This document shows positions 23,501-36,100 of a DNA stretch of 64,000 bases, piece by piece (positions within the stretch are counted from its first letter, which is position 1; every line of letters starts with the position of its first letter). A program made the translations under genes and the position numbers. Origin of the DNA: Yamagishiella unicocca (lineage: Eukaryota > Chlorophyta > Chlorophyceae > Chlamydomonadales > Volvocaceae); contig BDSL01000021.1 of NCBI GenBank assembly GCA_003116995.1, forward strand, positions 558,001 through 622,000. Reading direction: 5' to 3'. The notes beneath the pieces were generated by a model. That model made no database searches. It was not told the origin of the DNA and saw only the letters and a program-made list of their open reading frames with translations.

Positions 23501-26500
23501 TGGCCTTTGGTGGGGATGATGGCTCGCCATCTTGCCTGAGTGTAGCGCAGGCGGCTCGGCTGGGGCTGCAGATAGCCTTGGACACCTGCGGGGATCGACT
23601 GACCCCCAACCAGCTGCACTTCCTGGCAGGTGGGAGGGGCTTGTGTTTGTAATAAGGACGTCGGACGGGTATTGTATTATTGTACGTAAGGAAGATCGCT
23701 TGAGGGCATGCGATGGGATTCCATGGTGTGTAAGATGCAGTGAATGAATGCCATGTAGATGACACCTTGGTGGCAACCGGGTTCCGATGGGCATAGCTTA
23801 TTGGCTTGGCTTAAAGTGTATCGGGGGTTGAGGAGCTGCCGGCCCTTGGCCTGCGCGCCCAGGCGAGGCCACGAAGAAGAGGCCACGCCATCCCGGGGCC
23901 CGCCACCCGTTGTCCCGGGTAGCTTTGAAAGCCCTTCCGTTCCGTTTGCAGGCAAGTTTGCGGAGCAGCAGCTCTGGAAGGCGTTTGCGCCCCCCGCCAG
24001 CAGCGCAGGCACCAGTGGCAGCGCCCGGCCCGCCTCGGCACATCTGCTGCCGGGCATTGGCGCAGCCGGATCCGGCGAGCTGCCGCAGCCGGCGCCGGGG
24101 CAAGGCGTGCCTGGCTCCGGATGTGGATCCGGATCTGGGTCCGGATTCGGGATGGCGGCAGGAGGGGGTGTCAACGCGCGAGGGCGCACGGAAGAAGGGG
24201 CCTCGTCGGAGAGGCGCAGTAGCAGGCGGCGGTCGGCGGTGCGGCTGCAGCAGCAGCGCGGGCCAGCTGCTGCTGCAACCGCTGGCAGCGCAAGCGCTTT
24301 CACCGCCGGGCGTACCGTGGATGATGGTGCGGGGGCCTCAGCGGAAGCCGGGGCCGGGCAGCAGCCGCAGCAGGAACAGCGGCGGCGGCGGCTCCAAGAT
24401 GTCGACCCGGGGTCAGTGGATGATGGCACGGATGGCTCGGCCGCGGAGCAGCAGCCAAGGCACCTGCAGCATCCCCTTCACGCAGCAGCGACGGCATCGA
24501 CAACGGTGGCCGCGGCGGCGGCGGCGGCGGCAGCGTTACAGCAGCAGCAGCCGCAGAGACAGGCCTCGCAGCCCCGGCGCACAGCAGGCGGGAGGCGGAA
24601 GCGCCACGGGGAGTCGCCGGAGCGCCTGGACGACGACGAGCACCCCAGCGGCAGCGGCGACGATGCGGGCGACGCAGCCGCCACCCCCTACACTGACGAC
24701 GTCGGTGGGGGCAGCCTGCAGTCCGCTGCCTCGTTCCCGAGTCTCCACGCCGGCGACAGCGCCGCCGGTCCTGAGGGCGGAGGAGGTGAATGTGTCGCCG
24801 ACTCGGCGGCGGTGTCCGTTGCGGCGGCGGCAGCGGCAGGGCCTGAGGCGCTCCAGGGAGGCTCCGGTCGCACCATCCGGAGACGCCGTCCGCGTCGGGT
24901 CACGGCCAGCGCGCCACGGGTCGCTGGTCAATATCAGCAGCTCCAGAACCAGCAGGACTCGTTGACCAGTGCGGGTGGCAGCGGCGGACACAAGCGCCCG
25001 GCTGACGGCGACGCCGCTGACGGCGGCTCGGCGGACGGCGAGGGAGATGTCGCTGCGGCGAATGACGACCTCGGGGCCGCTGGGAGGGGCGGCACCGCGG
25101 ACGTCGGCGGTCGGGCCTTCACTGGGGGCCCGGGGCGGGACAGCGGCAGCTGGGTGGCGACGGACAGTGCGTTTGACGGTGCTCAGCAGCATGGCGAAGA
25201 GGATGAGGACGGGGACACTGGTGATGAGGACGATGACGACGACGGCGGCGGCGGCGAGTACGACGCCGACGGCGACGGCGACGGTGACGCCGAGGACGAC
25301 GGCCCTGGTGACGGCGACGGCGAGCTGCAGGGTCTAGGCGTTGCGCTGCTGGACGGCCTGGGCTCGCTGCCGCTGCCGCTGGCGCTGGGGCTGGGAGGCG
25401 CTCGCTCCCTCCGAGGCCGCGTCCCGCCTGCCTTCGCCGCTCGCGCGAGTTATGTGGGGGCGTCGCCGCTGCACCTAGCGGCGGCGCACGGCCACCTCGC
25501 CGTGTGTGAGGTGCTGCTGCGGGCGCCGGGCTGCGACCCCGCGGCGCGCACTGAGCAGGTGCGGCGAACAGCTGGGGCGCTTTGAGCTGAGGGCTTCGAG
25601 GGAGACCCGTGGATGCCGAGCTGAGGGCTGGGGGGTCGAGGGAAGCCCGTAGGTCGGCGCTTAGGAGAGATGAGAGATGAGAGGTTGGGCGCCGCGTGCG
25701 GTCCTAGCCGGCCTCAGCACCAGCACGACGCCGGTCTCGGTTGTCGCGCTACTCGTAGCTGGAACCAGCACCCGCTCCCGCACCCGCGCCCGACGGCACG
25801 GCATGGCACGGCACGGCAGCGACACACCGCACGACCGCGACCCAAATCGCATTCAGCACGTGCGTTCCCACCAACCCGCCAACCAACTAACAAACCAACC
25901 AACCAACTCGCACCTCTTTCTTTAACCACCTGCCTCGTAGGGCCGCACCTCTCTGCACCTAGCGGCCCGCAACGGGCACGACAGAGTGGCGGCGCTGCTG
26001 CTGCGGTCCGCTGCCGGCGGCGTCGGCGGCGGCGCAGGAGGCGGCGGGGGTTCCGGCGGCGGCGGCGGGCTGGTGGACCTGTCGGACTGCGACGGCCATA
26101 CGGCGCTGCACCACGCAGCTGCGTTGGGTCACTGGCGGGTGGTGGAGGAGCTGTGGCCCAGGTAGGGAGCGAGTGCAAGGGCGTGCCGTGCACGCACGGC
26201 AGTCTCATGGACGTCTTACGATGCCTCCCGCCGGCATCCCGGTCCCGGACACCCCGCCTCACACGCATGCACGAACCTCGACTGCCTCCACCCCTCCTGC
26301 TGCTCCTCCTGCTTCCACGCTGGTGCTTGCTTTGTGCTTCTCCTTGCGCTCCCTGCGTGTGCTCTCCTGCTCCTCTGACCCGTGGGTCCCTTTCTCCCAC
26401 GCGGCTCCCAGGGGCGCCAGCATCGACCCCCCGGACTCCTCCGGCTGCACCCCGCTGCACTACGCCGCAATGGCCGGCCACGTGGAGACGGCGGGTCGGC

Positions 26501-29500
26501 TCATCATCGCCGGGGCCGCCGTACACCGGGCCGACCGGGAGGGCTACACGCCCTCACACCACGCAGCTCTGCGGGGCCATGCCGAGGTGGGGCAGCGTGA
26601 AGCCATGACGAGCAGTCCCTGGTGCTGCCGCGGTTGCTGTTGGCGCTGCTGTCCCTCATGCTGTCCCTGGTGCTGTTCCTGATGCTGTTGCTGAGGCTGT
26701 CCTGTCATTTATGCTGTTGCCTTTGCTAATGCTGACGTTACTGCCTTCACGGCCGCCAGCTCGTCAGTTCCTCGGGCTGCATGGCGGCAGGCGCCGCACG
26801 AGACCTCCTTCGCCCGCCCCTCCTGCCCCTCCTGCCGCGCCCTTCCCCGCAGGTGCTGGAGAAGCTGCTGCTGGCCGGCTACGAGGTGGACCTGCTGGGG
26901 GGCCCGGCCGCACAGCCGGCCAGCCCCAGTGGGGCTGCCGGCGCGGTGGCCGGCCTTCCTGTCGGCCGGCAGGGCCGCTCGTCTTCGCACCAACGACCTC
27001 CCCAGGACAGCCAGCCGACCCAGTCGAGGTCACAGTTGCAACAGCAACAGCAGCAGCAACAGCAGCAGACACACTCGGGACAACAGCAGCGGCTGCTGCA
27101 GCCATCGCCCGGCTCGCGAGACGGCGCAGCCGCCGGCGGCGGCGGTGCCGGTTGCGGCGCCGGCGGCCACACTGCGCTGCACCTCGCCGCCTCGCGCGGC
27201 CATTGCGCGGCTATCGCAGTGCTGCTGCAGCACGGCGCCTGCGTGGGACGGCGGGACTGGCGGGGCTGTACGCCGCTGCACCGGGCGGCGGAGGGCGGCC
27301 ACCGGGGGGCGTTTGAGCTGCTGCTCATGGTACGCTGCAGATGGGGGCGGCGGGTATGTGTTTCGGTCATCTTGTTAGGGTGTATGACAGGAGTGAGGCG
27401 GGGATCCGCGGCAGTGGGGCACAGCTGGCTGTGCGGATTGCCTCTTCGTGCTTAGGGTGTGGCATTGGCGCGCCGCAGCGTTGCCTCATTTTCATGCCGT
27501 ACACTAGTCTGCCTGACTGTCTCCTCCTCTTCCTCCGGCCCCCACGTGCGGCCGCATCCAAATGCAACGGGGACCCCGCAGCACGGCGCCGACCCGCGGG
27601 TCACCGACGCCTCGGGCGCCTCGACTCTGCACAGCGCCGCGCGCGGCGGCAACCTCGTCATTGTGCAGCGGTTGCTGGATCTGGATCTGGATCTGGAGGT
27701 TGGGAAGGTTGGGCGGCAGTCTGAGGGCGGTGGCGGGCGATACCGGCGGAGCTGCGAGGGGAATCAGGAGGGTGGAGAGGAGCCGCAGCGGGAGCGGGAG
27801 GGCGATGCAGCGGCCCATGGGTCGCCCCAGCTGGACGGTGGCAGCGGCCCCCGGCGCGGGGAGCCCAGCGACTGGGCCGTCAGCCCGGCCGCGCCCACCT
27901 CCGACGAGCAGCTGCCGCTGCACTGGGCTGCTGCGGCTGGGCGAGCTGAGGTGGTGGCCCGGCTGCTGCAGCTGGGCCCGGCGGCGGGCGGCGACCCGCT
28001 GCGTCAGGTGCGGAGCTGCACGGTTGACGGTTGGCGGTTGAGGATGTTGAAACTGTCACCTGGATGGCACCTTGCTAGTCGCAAGCTCGTCCCTGGAAGC
28101 TGCAGTCATGGGTGTTTGTTAGTTAGTGAAAGCCCCAAACCAACCGAACCCGCGCCTGGCCGCCACACCTATAATACACCCGGTGCCCTCCCCGGTGCGC
28201 TCCGAAACCCCCTGCAGGACGCCAGTGGAGCCACCCCCTGGCACGTGGCTGCGGCCGCCGGTCAGGAAGCCTCCTTGCGGGTGTTCCTGGCGCCCCCGGC
28301 GGGGGGAGAGTCCGTGCCAGTGGACGCCCGCGACGGCTCCGGGTGCACTGCCCTGCACCGCGCGGCGGCGGCGGGCGCGGCCGGTGTCGTGCCGCTGCTG
28401 CTGGCCGCCGGCGCCGACCCGGCGGCTGTGTGTGCAGCCGGCAGGACGCCGCTGCACTGCGCGGCGGAGGCGGGGCTGATTGGCGTGATGCAGCTGCTGC
28501 TGGAGCGGGTGGCGCCGGCGGACGTGGATCGACGGGTGCGTCGGCCGGTGTGGTGGGGGTTAGGGTTTCACGTCTAGGTCCCCGAGAGCCCGCAACCTTC
28601 GGGTTGGCTACAATGCAACCTGAGCCGATCCCCTCCTTGAGCACCGTCGCCGTCACCGCCAATGCTACTCCGCCGCCGTTGCTGCTCCGCCGCCATTGCT
28701 GCTCCGCCGCCGCCAACGTTACTCCGCCGCCCTAACAAACCGCAGGACACCGCCGGCTGGTCCGTCCTGCACCACGCCGCCGAGCAGGGCGACGGCGCCA
28801 TGCTGCAGCTGCTGCTCCAGCGGGGCGCCTGCACGCACTCCGCCACCGCACACGGCTGGACGCCGGCGCACCTGGCGGCGCGGGAGCACCACAGCGACCT
28901 GGTGGGGGCGCTGATGGCGGCGGGCGCCGACCCGCGGGTCAGGGACGCGGACGGCTGCACGCCGCTGCACTTTGCGGCGCTGCGGGGCGACGAGGGGCTC
29001 TTCAGGCGGCTGCTCCTGGCGGCGTCCGCGGGAGAGGCCCAGGCCGAGGCGGGAGAGGCCCAGGCCGAGGCGGGAGAGGCGGAGGTGGAGGGGGAAGCGG
29101 GGCGGGGTGGTGCAGCAGAGGGGGAGGAGGGGGAGGTGAATGCAACGGCGCCGTCGCTGCCGCCGTCGCTGATGCTCCCGGACGTGAGGGGTTACTCGCT
29201 GCTGCACTATGCGGTGGAGGGAGGCAGCCTGCCGATCATCACACAGCTGCTGGCGGCGGGCCTGTCGGAGGCGACGGAGATCCGACTGGCGGAGGGGGAG
29301 GCGGAGGCAGCGGCAGCAGCAGGCGCCGGAGCCGGCGGTCCTGTTGGTGCTGACACCGCCGCAGTGGCGGCGGGTGCGGCGGACCTTGCACCCATCATGA
29401 GCCTCAGCCTGCCGTCCAGCGTCCTCAGCTGCACGTCCCCCCTACCGCCGCCGCCGACAACGACGACGGCGACGACGGCGACGACGGCGGCGGCGACGAC

Positions 29501-32500
29501 CCCTGAGATGTGGGCCGCGGAGTCGCAGCCCTGCGGCAGCGGTGAGAGTCGACCAGCGGCAGCACCCGTCAGTGCGCTGCACCTGGCCTGCAAGCTCTGC
29601 CAGACCAGCGTCGTGGAGCTGCTGCTGGAGGCCGGGTACAGCGCCACCGCCCGCACTCCAGCAGCCGGCCAGGCGCCTCTGCACTTTGCGGCGATGGGGC
29701 CGGCACCAGTGCCTATCGAGCGCAACGGCAGCGTCGCCGCCGCCGTCACGTCGGTGTCGGCGGCGGCGGAGCCGGCGGCGGCGACGACGGACGACGGCGC
29801 TGCAGCGGAGCCGTCACCAGGCGAGCGGCAGACGTCGTTGCCACAGCCTCCGGCCGCTGCATCTTCATCATCGTCGGCGGCGCCGCCAGGTCCGCCGCCG
29901 CCATCAGCAGCGCTGTCTTCGGCTCCGACCGCATCGGCAAAGAGTTATTCCGCGTTGCCGTTCCGTAACGGCCAGTCACAACAGCAGCCCTATCCGCCAC
30001 CGCTAGCACTTCAGTCCGAGGTCCAGCACCCGCATCACCAGAAGCACGACCTTCCATCGCCTGCCGCCTACCATGCCCATCAAATGCGAGTGGTGGATTC
30101 GCTGCTCGCGGCCGCTGCCGATCCGCTCGTCGTCGACGCCTTCGGCTGCTCGCCCCTGTCGTACGCCGCCGGCAGCGGCAACCCGGCGCTGGTGGCCCGG
30201 CTGCTGGCGGCGGGGTGCGATCCCCTGCAACCAGATCAAAGGGTGCGTTGGCGTTGGCGTTGGCGTTGGCGGATGTTGATGATAAGGGCCGGGGCGGAGA
30301 AACCCACAGTAAAGAGGCATGCTCCTGGATTCACGGGTTGTAGGCAAGCGCGAGGTAAAACCGACCCCTCACCCGCCATGCGCATCAGCATCTTCAACCT
30401 GCCATCTTGTTTACGCCCTCGTCTCAGGGCCTTACGCCGCTGCATTGGGGCGCCGCCGGCGGCAGCTCTGAGGTGGTGGGCTCGCTGCTGGCCGCCGGCG
30501 CGACCGACGCCGCCGCCGCCGAGCGTCTGGCCTCCCTGGACTGCTGCGGCCGCACCCCCCTACATTGGGCGGCGGAGCGAGGCGCGCAGGGCTGCGTGGC
30601 GGTGCTGGCGGGCGCGATGCTGGCGGCCGGCGCGGCGGCGGCGGGAGCCGCCGCCACCGCCACCGCGTCCGTTGCCGACCTCCTGCATGCGCCTGACGGC
30701 CGGGGCTGCAGCGCCGCGCAGCTGGCGGCGGCGGGCGGCCATGTGGAGGTCGTGGCCAGGCTGCTGGAGGCGGGGCGCGGCGCCGCGGACGTGGCGGGGC
30801 TGTCGGCGCTCCACCTGGCGGCGCAGAACGGCCTGGACCAGGTGGTGTCGCAGCTGTGCGGCGTACCCGGCTGCGACGTCAACGCGCGCGACGCCGACGG
30901 CCTCACGCCGCTGCACGCCGCCGCGACCCGCGGGTCGGCAGCCATCGCCGCGCGGCTGCTCCGCGGCGGCGCCGACCCCAACATCGCCTCCGCTGAGGGG
31001 CTGCTGCCGCTGCACGCCGCCGCCGCCGGCGGCCACCTGGACGTGGTGGAGGTCCTACTCGACGCCGGCAGCCTGGTGTCGTACAAGAGCGGCAACGGCG
31101 CGACGCCGCTGCACCAGGCCGCCAGCAATGGCCACGCGGCGGTCTGCGAGGTGCTGGTGGAGGCGGGATGTCCCGTCATGGGCAGGTAAGCGGGTGACAC
31201 TTGTGGCAGCGGCAGCGGCAGCGGCGGCGGTGTTGCCTTGCTCGTACTCTCACTTCCGGGACATCTCGGCGCTCACACACAGCTCCTATTAGTGCCGTGA
31301 GCGATGCCAGACAGCGCCCACTAGTGCTGTAATCGGATCCGCTCACTCCTCCCTCGCGTGAATCGGCGCATGGACCCTTCTTGTGTGCTGTTTCTTGTGT
31401 GCCCTTCTTTGCGAAACCAAGCCAAGCCCTCGACTCGCTCGCCTCACGCGCTCTGCAGGTTGGCGTCGGGCGCATCGGCGCTGTACTGCGCCGCCGCCGC
31501 CGGCTGGGGCGAGGTGGTGGAGGTGCTGCTGCGCTCCGGAACCGAGGTGGACGCTGCAACCACCTCGGGCTGTACGGCACTGCACGGCGCTGCGACCAAC
31601 GGCCACGGCAAGGTGCGTGCCGCCGGCTCGGACTACGAATCCGCTTCGCCTATATGCTCCGCCGTGCTCAAGAGCGCAACCTCCTACCGTAACCGCACCC
31701 ACTAAATTCCTTCTTGCCTGCCCGCCTGCCAGACTCCGCACGGCCCCCTCCTTGCGCCTTCGCTCCGTCTATTCGCCTCCCGTCTCCTCTGCACCGCCAT
31801 CTTTACCGCCTTGGTTTGTCGGCCGTGGATTCGCGGATTATCCTTTACGCCGCCCCGCTCTTGCTCGCAGGCGATCTCCCTGCTTCTGGCGGAGGGGGCC
31901 GATCCCGACGTGCAGTCGTCCAACGGCCACACGCCGCTGCACAACGCGGCGGGGGGCGGCCACCTGGAGGCGGCGGAGCAGCTGCTGGCGGCGGGTGCTG
32001 ACGTGGACGTGCAGAACAGCAACGGCAACACGCCGCTGCATATCGCCGCGTCCAAGGGTGCGGAACAGGGAGACAGGGTGGGAGGGAGGCGGGGAGGGAG
32101 GGAGCGGATCAGGATCGGCGGTGGTGTCTCTGTTGCGTGAGGATGTTGCGTGTTCTTTCAATCTGTTCTTTCCACCGCATGTTTTTGGAACTCTTTAGCG
32201 CGGCACTTCCACAGGCCGTGCAAGTCCAGCCAGACACACCTGCGACCGCTCCTCCCTCCTCCGAAGGCCACTGTGCCCGCTGGTACTGGGATGCCGCTAC
32301 GCCTCCCCCTCCCCCCTCCGCCTACGGGTTTCCTCTCGTACACCCTCCTCCTCCGCCTCCTCCGCCTCTCCCCCCCCAAAAAGGCTATGCACCCGCTACA
32401 TTCCCCAGTCGCCTTACCGGTTCTTTTATTGTAAACTCCCCCCCTAACAGGCTTCCTGGAGCTGGCGGCCCGGCTGCTGGCGGGCGGCGCCGACCTGCAC

Positions 32501-33132
32501 ATCCGCAACGGCAAGGGCTGGTGCGCCGTACACAGCGCCGCGAGCAGTGGCTACTTTGAGGTGGTGCTGCGGCTGGTGCAGGTGCATGGGGAGCTGCGGG
32601 GGGTTTTACGTGGGAGAACCGGTAACTCGACTTGGGGGTTGGAGGGGCGTGGGGCCGGGGCCGAGGAGGCCCGGTTACACGACGTAGGAGACGGAGCGCA
32701 GGAACTAGCTGGCGAAGTAGTCACTGGGCCCCCTTTGGACGCCAGGACTGCGAGCATGAAGCAATGATGGGATGCACTGCGTACAGCTACACACCTGGGC
32801 TGCGGGAGGCTGGTCTCGGAGCGATAATGGACTGCGTTGTTGGTGTTGGCTCTTGTGTCCTCGATGGCATGCCGTGGCAAGGTGGCACGAAGGCATGGCT
32901 TTCTTGGCCACCAACAATTCCCTTCCCTCGTCCTTCGCTTCCTCTCCGGTCTGCCTGCCTGCTCGCTCTTCCATCGCGCCCTACCCCCCAGGCTGGCGCC
33001 AGCTGGCGGCGCCAGGGTGAGGCCGACGTGGTGCGGCTGGTAACCCGCAAGACCACTCTCAAGACGTCGTACGTGGAGGGCCGCCTTCGCCTCGCAGAGC
33101 GAGAGCGCCACCGCAACCAACAGCAGCAGCAA

Positions 33133-33164
<32 letters not shown>

Positions 33165-36100
33165 AGGGCCCAAGCAGGGCAGTGCTGCGGCTGCGGCTGC
33201 GGCTGTAGCAGGTAGGGTTGTTGCGGCGTCTGCTGTCGGCGGCAGCAGCAGCGGCAGTGGCAGCGGCGGCAGCGGAGCCGGCGGGGCAGCGGCTGGCGGC
33301 GGTGGGGCTCCGAGGGGTCGGCTCCAGAGCGGCCCGGCGAGCAGCTTCGAGGTGCGCTGTGTGCTGAGGGGCTGCATGAGGGACCGCGGGCATGAGCTAC
33401 AGCTCTCATCCCGATGATGTTGGTGCCAGGCGCCGGTTGCGCTCTTGTCGTACTGCTCGCACTGTGTCGTCCTAAAATCCAACGCGTTTACCCGTCCTTA
33501 GCCCCCCCGGTTCGCGGCCAGTTCGCACACCCCTAGCTACATTTCGGGACGCGATTTTATTTCCCGTGACGTCATGCGGCCCGGACGCGCGACCCACAGG
33601 ACCTGGCCGCAGCAGCTGATGCCAACATGGCGGCCCTGCTGGAGGAGGAGGCGGCGGCGGCCGCGGCGGTGGCGGCGGCGGCGGAGCGCAAGGCGAAGCA
33701 GAAGAAGAAGAAGGCGGGCAAGGCGGCCAAACCTGCTTCCGCCGACGCAGCAGGGGGGTCGAGCACCGCCGGCGGCGAGGAGGAGGGCGAGGCGTCAGGT
33801 GGCGATGCGACGACAGCGGCCGCTGCAGCCTCGTCTATCACCGACGGCGCCGCCGTCGTGGCGTTGGCGACCCGTGGGTCTGGCGGCCGCGGCGGTGACA
33901 CCAGGTTGCGGAAGCCGGCCGCCGCCGCCGTCACCGCCGCCGCCACCGGCGGCGGCCGGACCCCATCTAGTGCTGCGACGGCGACAGTGACGGCCTCCGC
34001 TGGGCACAACACTTCGCCTGAGAAGCCGTCAGGCGGCTCCGCCGGGGCCACCAGTAGCGGCAGCCAGCGGGTCAACAGAACCGCCGCCGCCGCCGGCGGT
34101 ACTTCCCAAGACGGCGCCGGCGGTGCGCCGCCAGTCAGTTCAACCGCCGCCACCACCCCCGCTGCGGCTGCCGCTACTGCGGCAGCTCGGCCAGACTCCA
34201 CCGGGCGTTCCGCCTTGTCGGCCCCTACCACAAGCAAGGGCCGGGGTCAAGGTGCCGGGGGTCCTGGAGTCATCAGCACCCCAGGGGCGAATGGTGGAGC
34301 TGGCGGCGCTGCCGGTCCGACTGGCGGCACCGGCCCACGGGTCGTTGGCGTCAAGTCTCTGTCCGTGGACAGCTCCGAAGGGGCCTCTAGCTCCGGAACC
34401 AGATCCGCTGAAGACGCCCGCCTCGCCGGCGCGACCAGTGCCGCCAAGGCGCAGGGCGGGAAGAGGGCCGCCGCCAGCAGCGCAGCAGCGGCAGCAGCAG
34501 CGGCAGGGCCTCGGGCAGCGGCCGCTGCGTACCCCGCCGGGGCCGACGCGACGGGCAGCGCACCTGCCAAGCAGCAGCAGCACAAGGAGCAGCACAAGGA
34601 GCAGCACAAGGAGCAGCACAAGGAGCAGCGAGGGGGGCACAAGGATGCAATGAGCCCCGCAGCCGCGGTGGGCGGGCAGCTGGCGAACGGCGTGCCGGGC
34701 GCGGCGGTGGAGCATCCTGGCGCGTCGGGCATAACCGGGCTGAGTGCTTTAACACGTGGCGCCAGCGCCGCCAGTGGCAGAGGTGGATCTGGATCCCACG
34801 CCGCAGCAGCGCCGCTGCCTTCGGTGCCGCCACCCCCACCGCCAGCCAAGCCGGGCTGGACGGCGCAGCAGTCCAGCCGTGCCGACGCGGCGCCGACGGG
34901 AGCAGCTGCAGCTCGCGCCCGCTCCGACGTGGCGGCGGCGGCGGCAGCGGGCGCACATTCGCTGCCGCCGCCGCCGCCGCCACCGGCGGCGGCGTGGGCG
35001 GCTAGGGGCAGCGCGGCCGCCGCCGTACCGACCACTCCTGGCGCTGGGGGTAGGGGTGTCACGCTGGCGCAAGTCGTGGCACGAGCCGCAGGCGGCGGCG
35101 GCGGCGGTAAGCAGGGCGGCGGCGGCACCGCCGCTGGTCAGGCTTGGGGCAGCGGCGCCGCTGGCGCACGCCAGGCGCCGTGGTCCGGCGGCACCGCCTC
35201 CGTCGGTGCCTCCGTCGGTGCCTCTGTCGGTGCCTCCGTAGATGTTGACGCCGCCAACCCCACCGCCACCTCCACGGCTGTAGGCTCCCGCCCAGCGCAG
35301 GACCTGCCTGTGCAGGACGGGGGGTCCGGCGGGGCCTGGCCGCCCCTGGCGCCTGGGGCCGCCGAGTCCGCATCTTCACCGTCCATGGTGCCCCCGCCGT
35401 CTGCGCCACTGCATGTGCCGGCGCAAGCTCCCCCGCCGGTGCCGACCCTCCTGCAGCAGCAGCAGCAACAACAACAACAACACCAGCAGCAGCAACAACA
35501 CCAGCTGCAGCAGCAGGCAATGCAGTGCGCGGATCCGTCTCGGGGGGGCGGTGTGGCGGCCTCGCCTCCTGCGCCGCCGCCGCACCAGCAGCAGCAGCAG
35601 CAGCAGCCTTCTTACCAGCAGCAGCCCTTCGGGCCGCCACAGTTCTTTAACCCGCAACACCAGCACCATCAGCAGCACCAGCACCAACAGCAGCACCAAC
35701 AGCAGCACCAATATCAACACCCGCAGCAGCACCAGCACCAACACCAACACCAACACCAACACCAACACCCGCACTCGCCTCAGCCTCAGCTGCAGCCAGG
35801 AGGCGGCCACATGCGCCCCACCGGCTCCCCAATCGCAGACTCTGCGCGCCGACCAGGATCCGGCCCAAGCCCCGGCCCCGGCTCGCTGCCCGGCAGCAGC
35901 CTCGGCTTCCACCACATGACCCCCGGTGTGGGCCACTACGGTGCCCTGCAAGCCGACCGGTCAGCGGCAGCTGGCTTGCCTCTGCCGGTGAGCACGATCC
36001 GCGCCCACGGCCACGCCGCAGCGGGCGATAGCACATACCGCCCGGCATCCGCCACGGGCATCGCCCCCAGCTCTGCCACCACTGCCTCCGCCGCCGCCGC

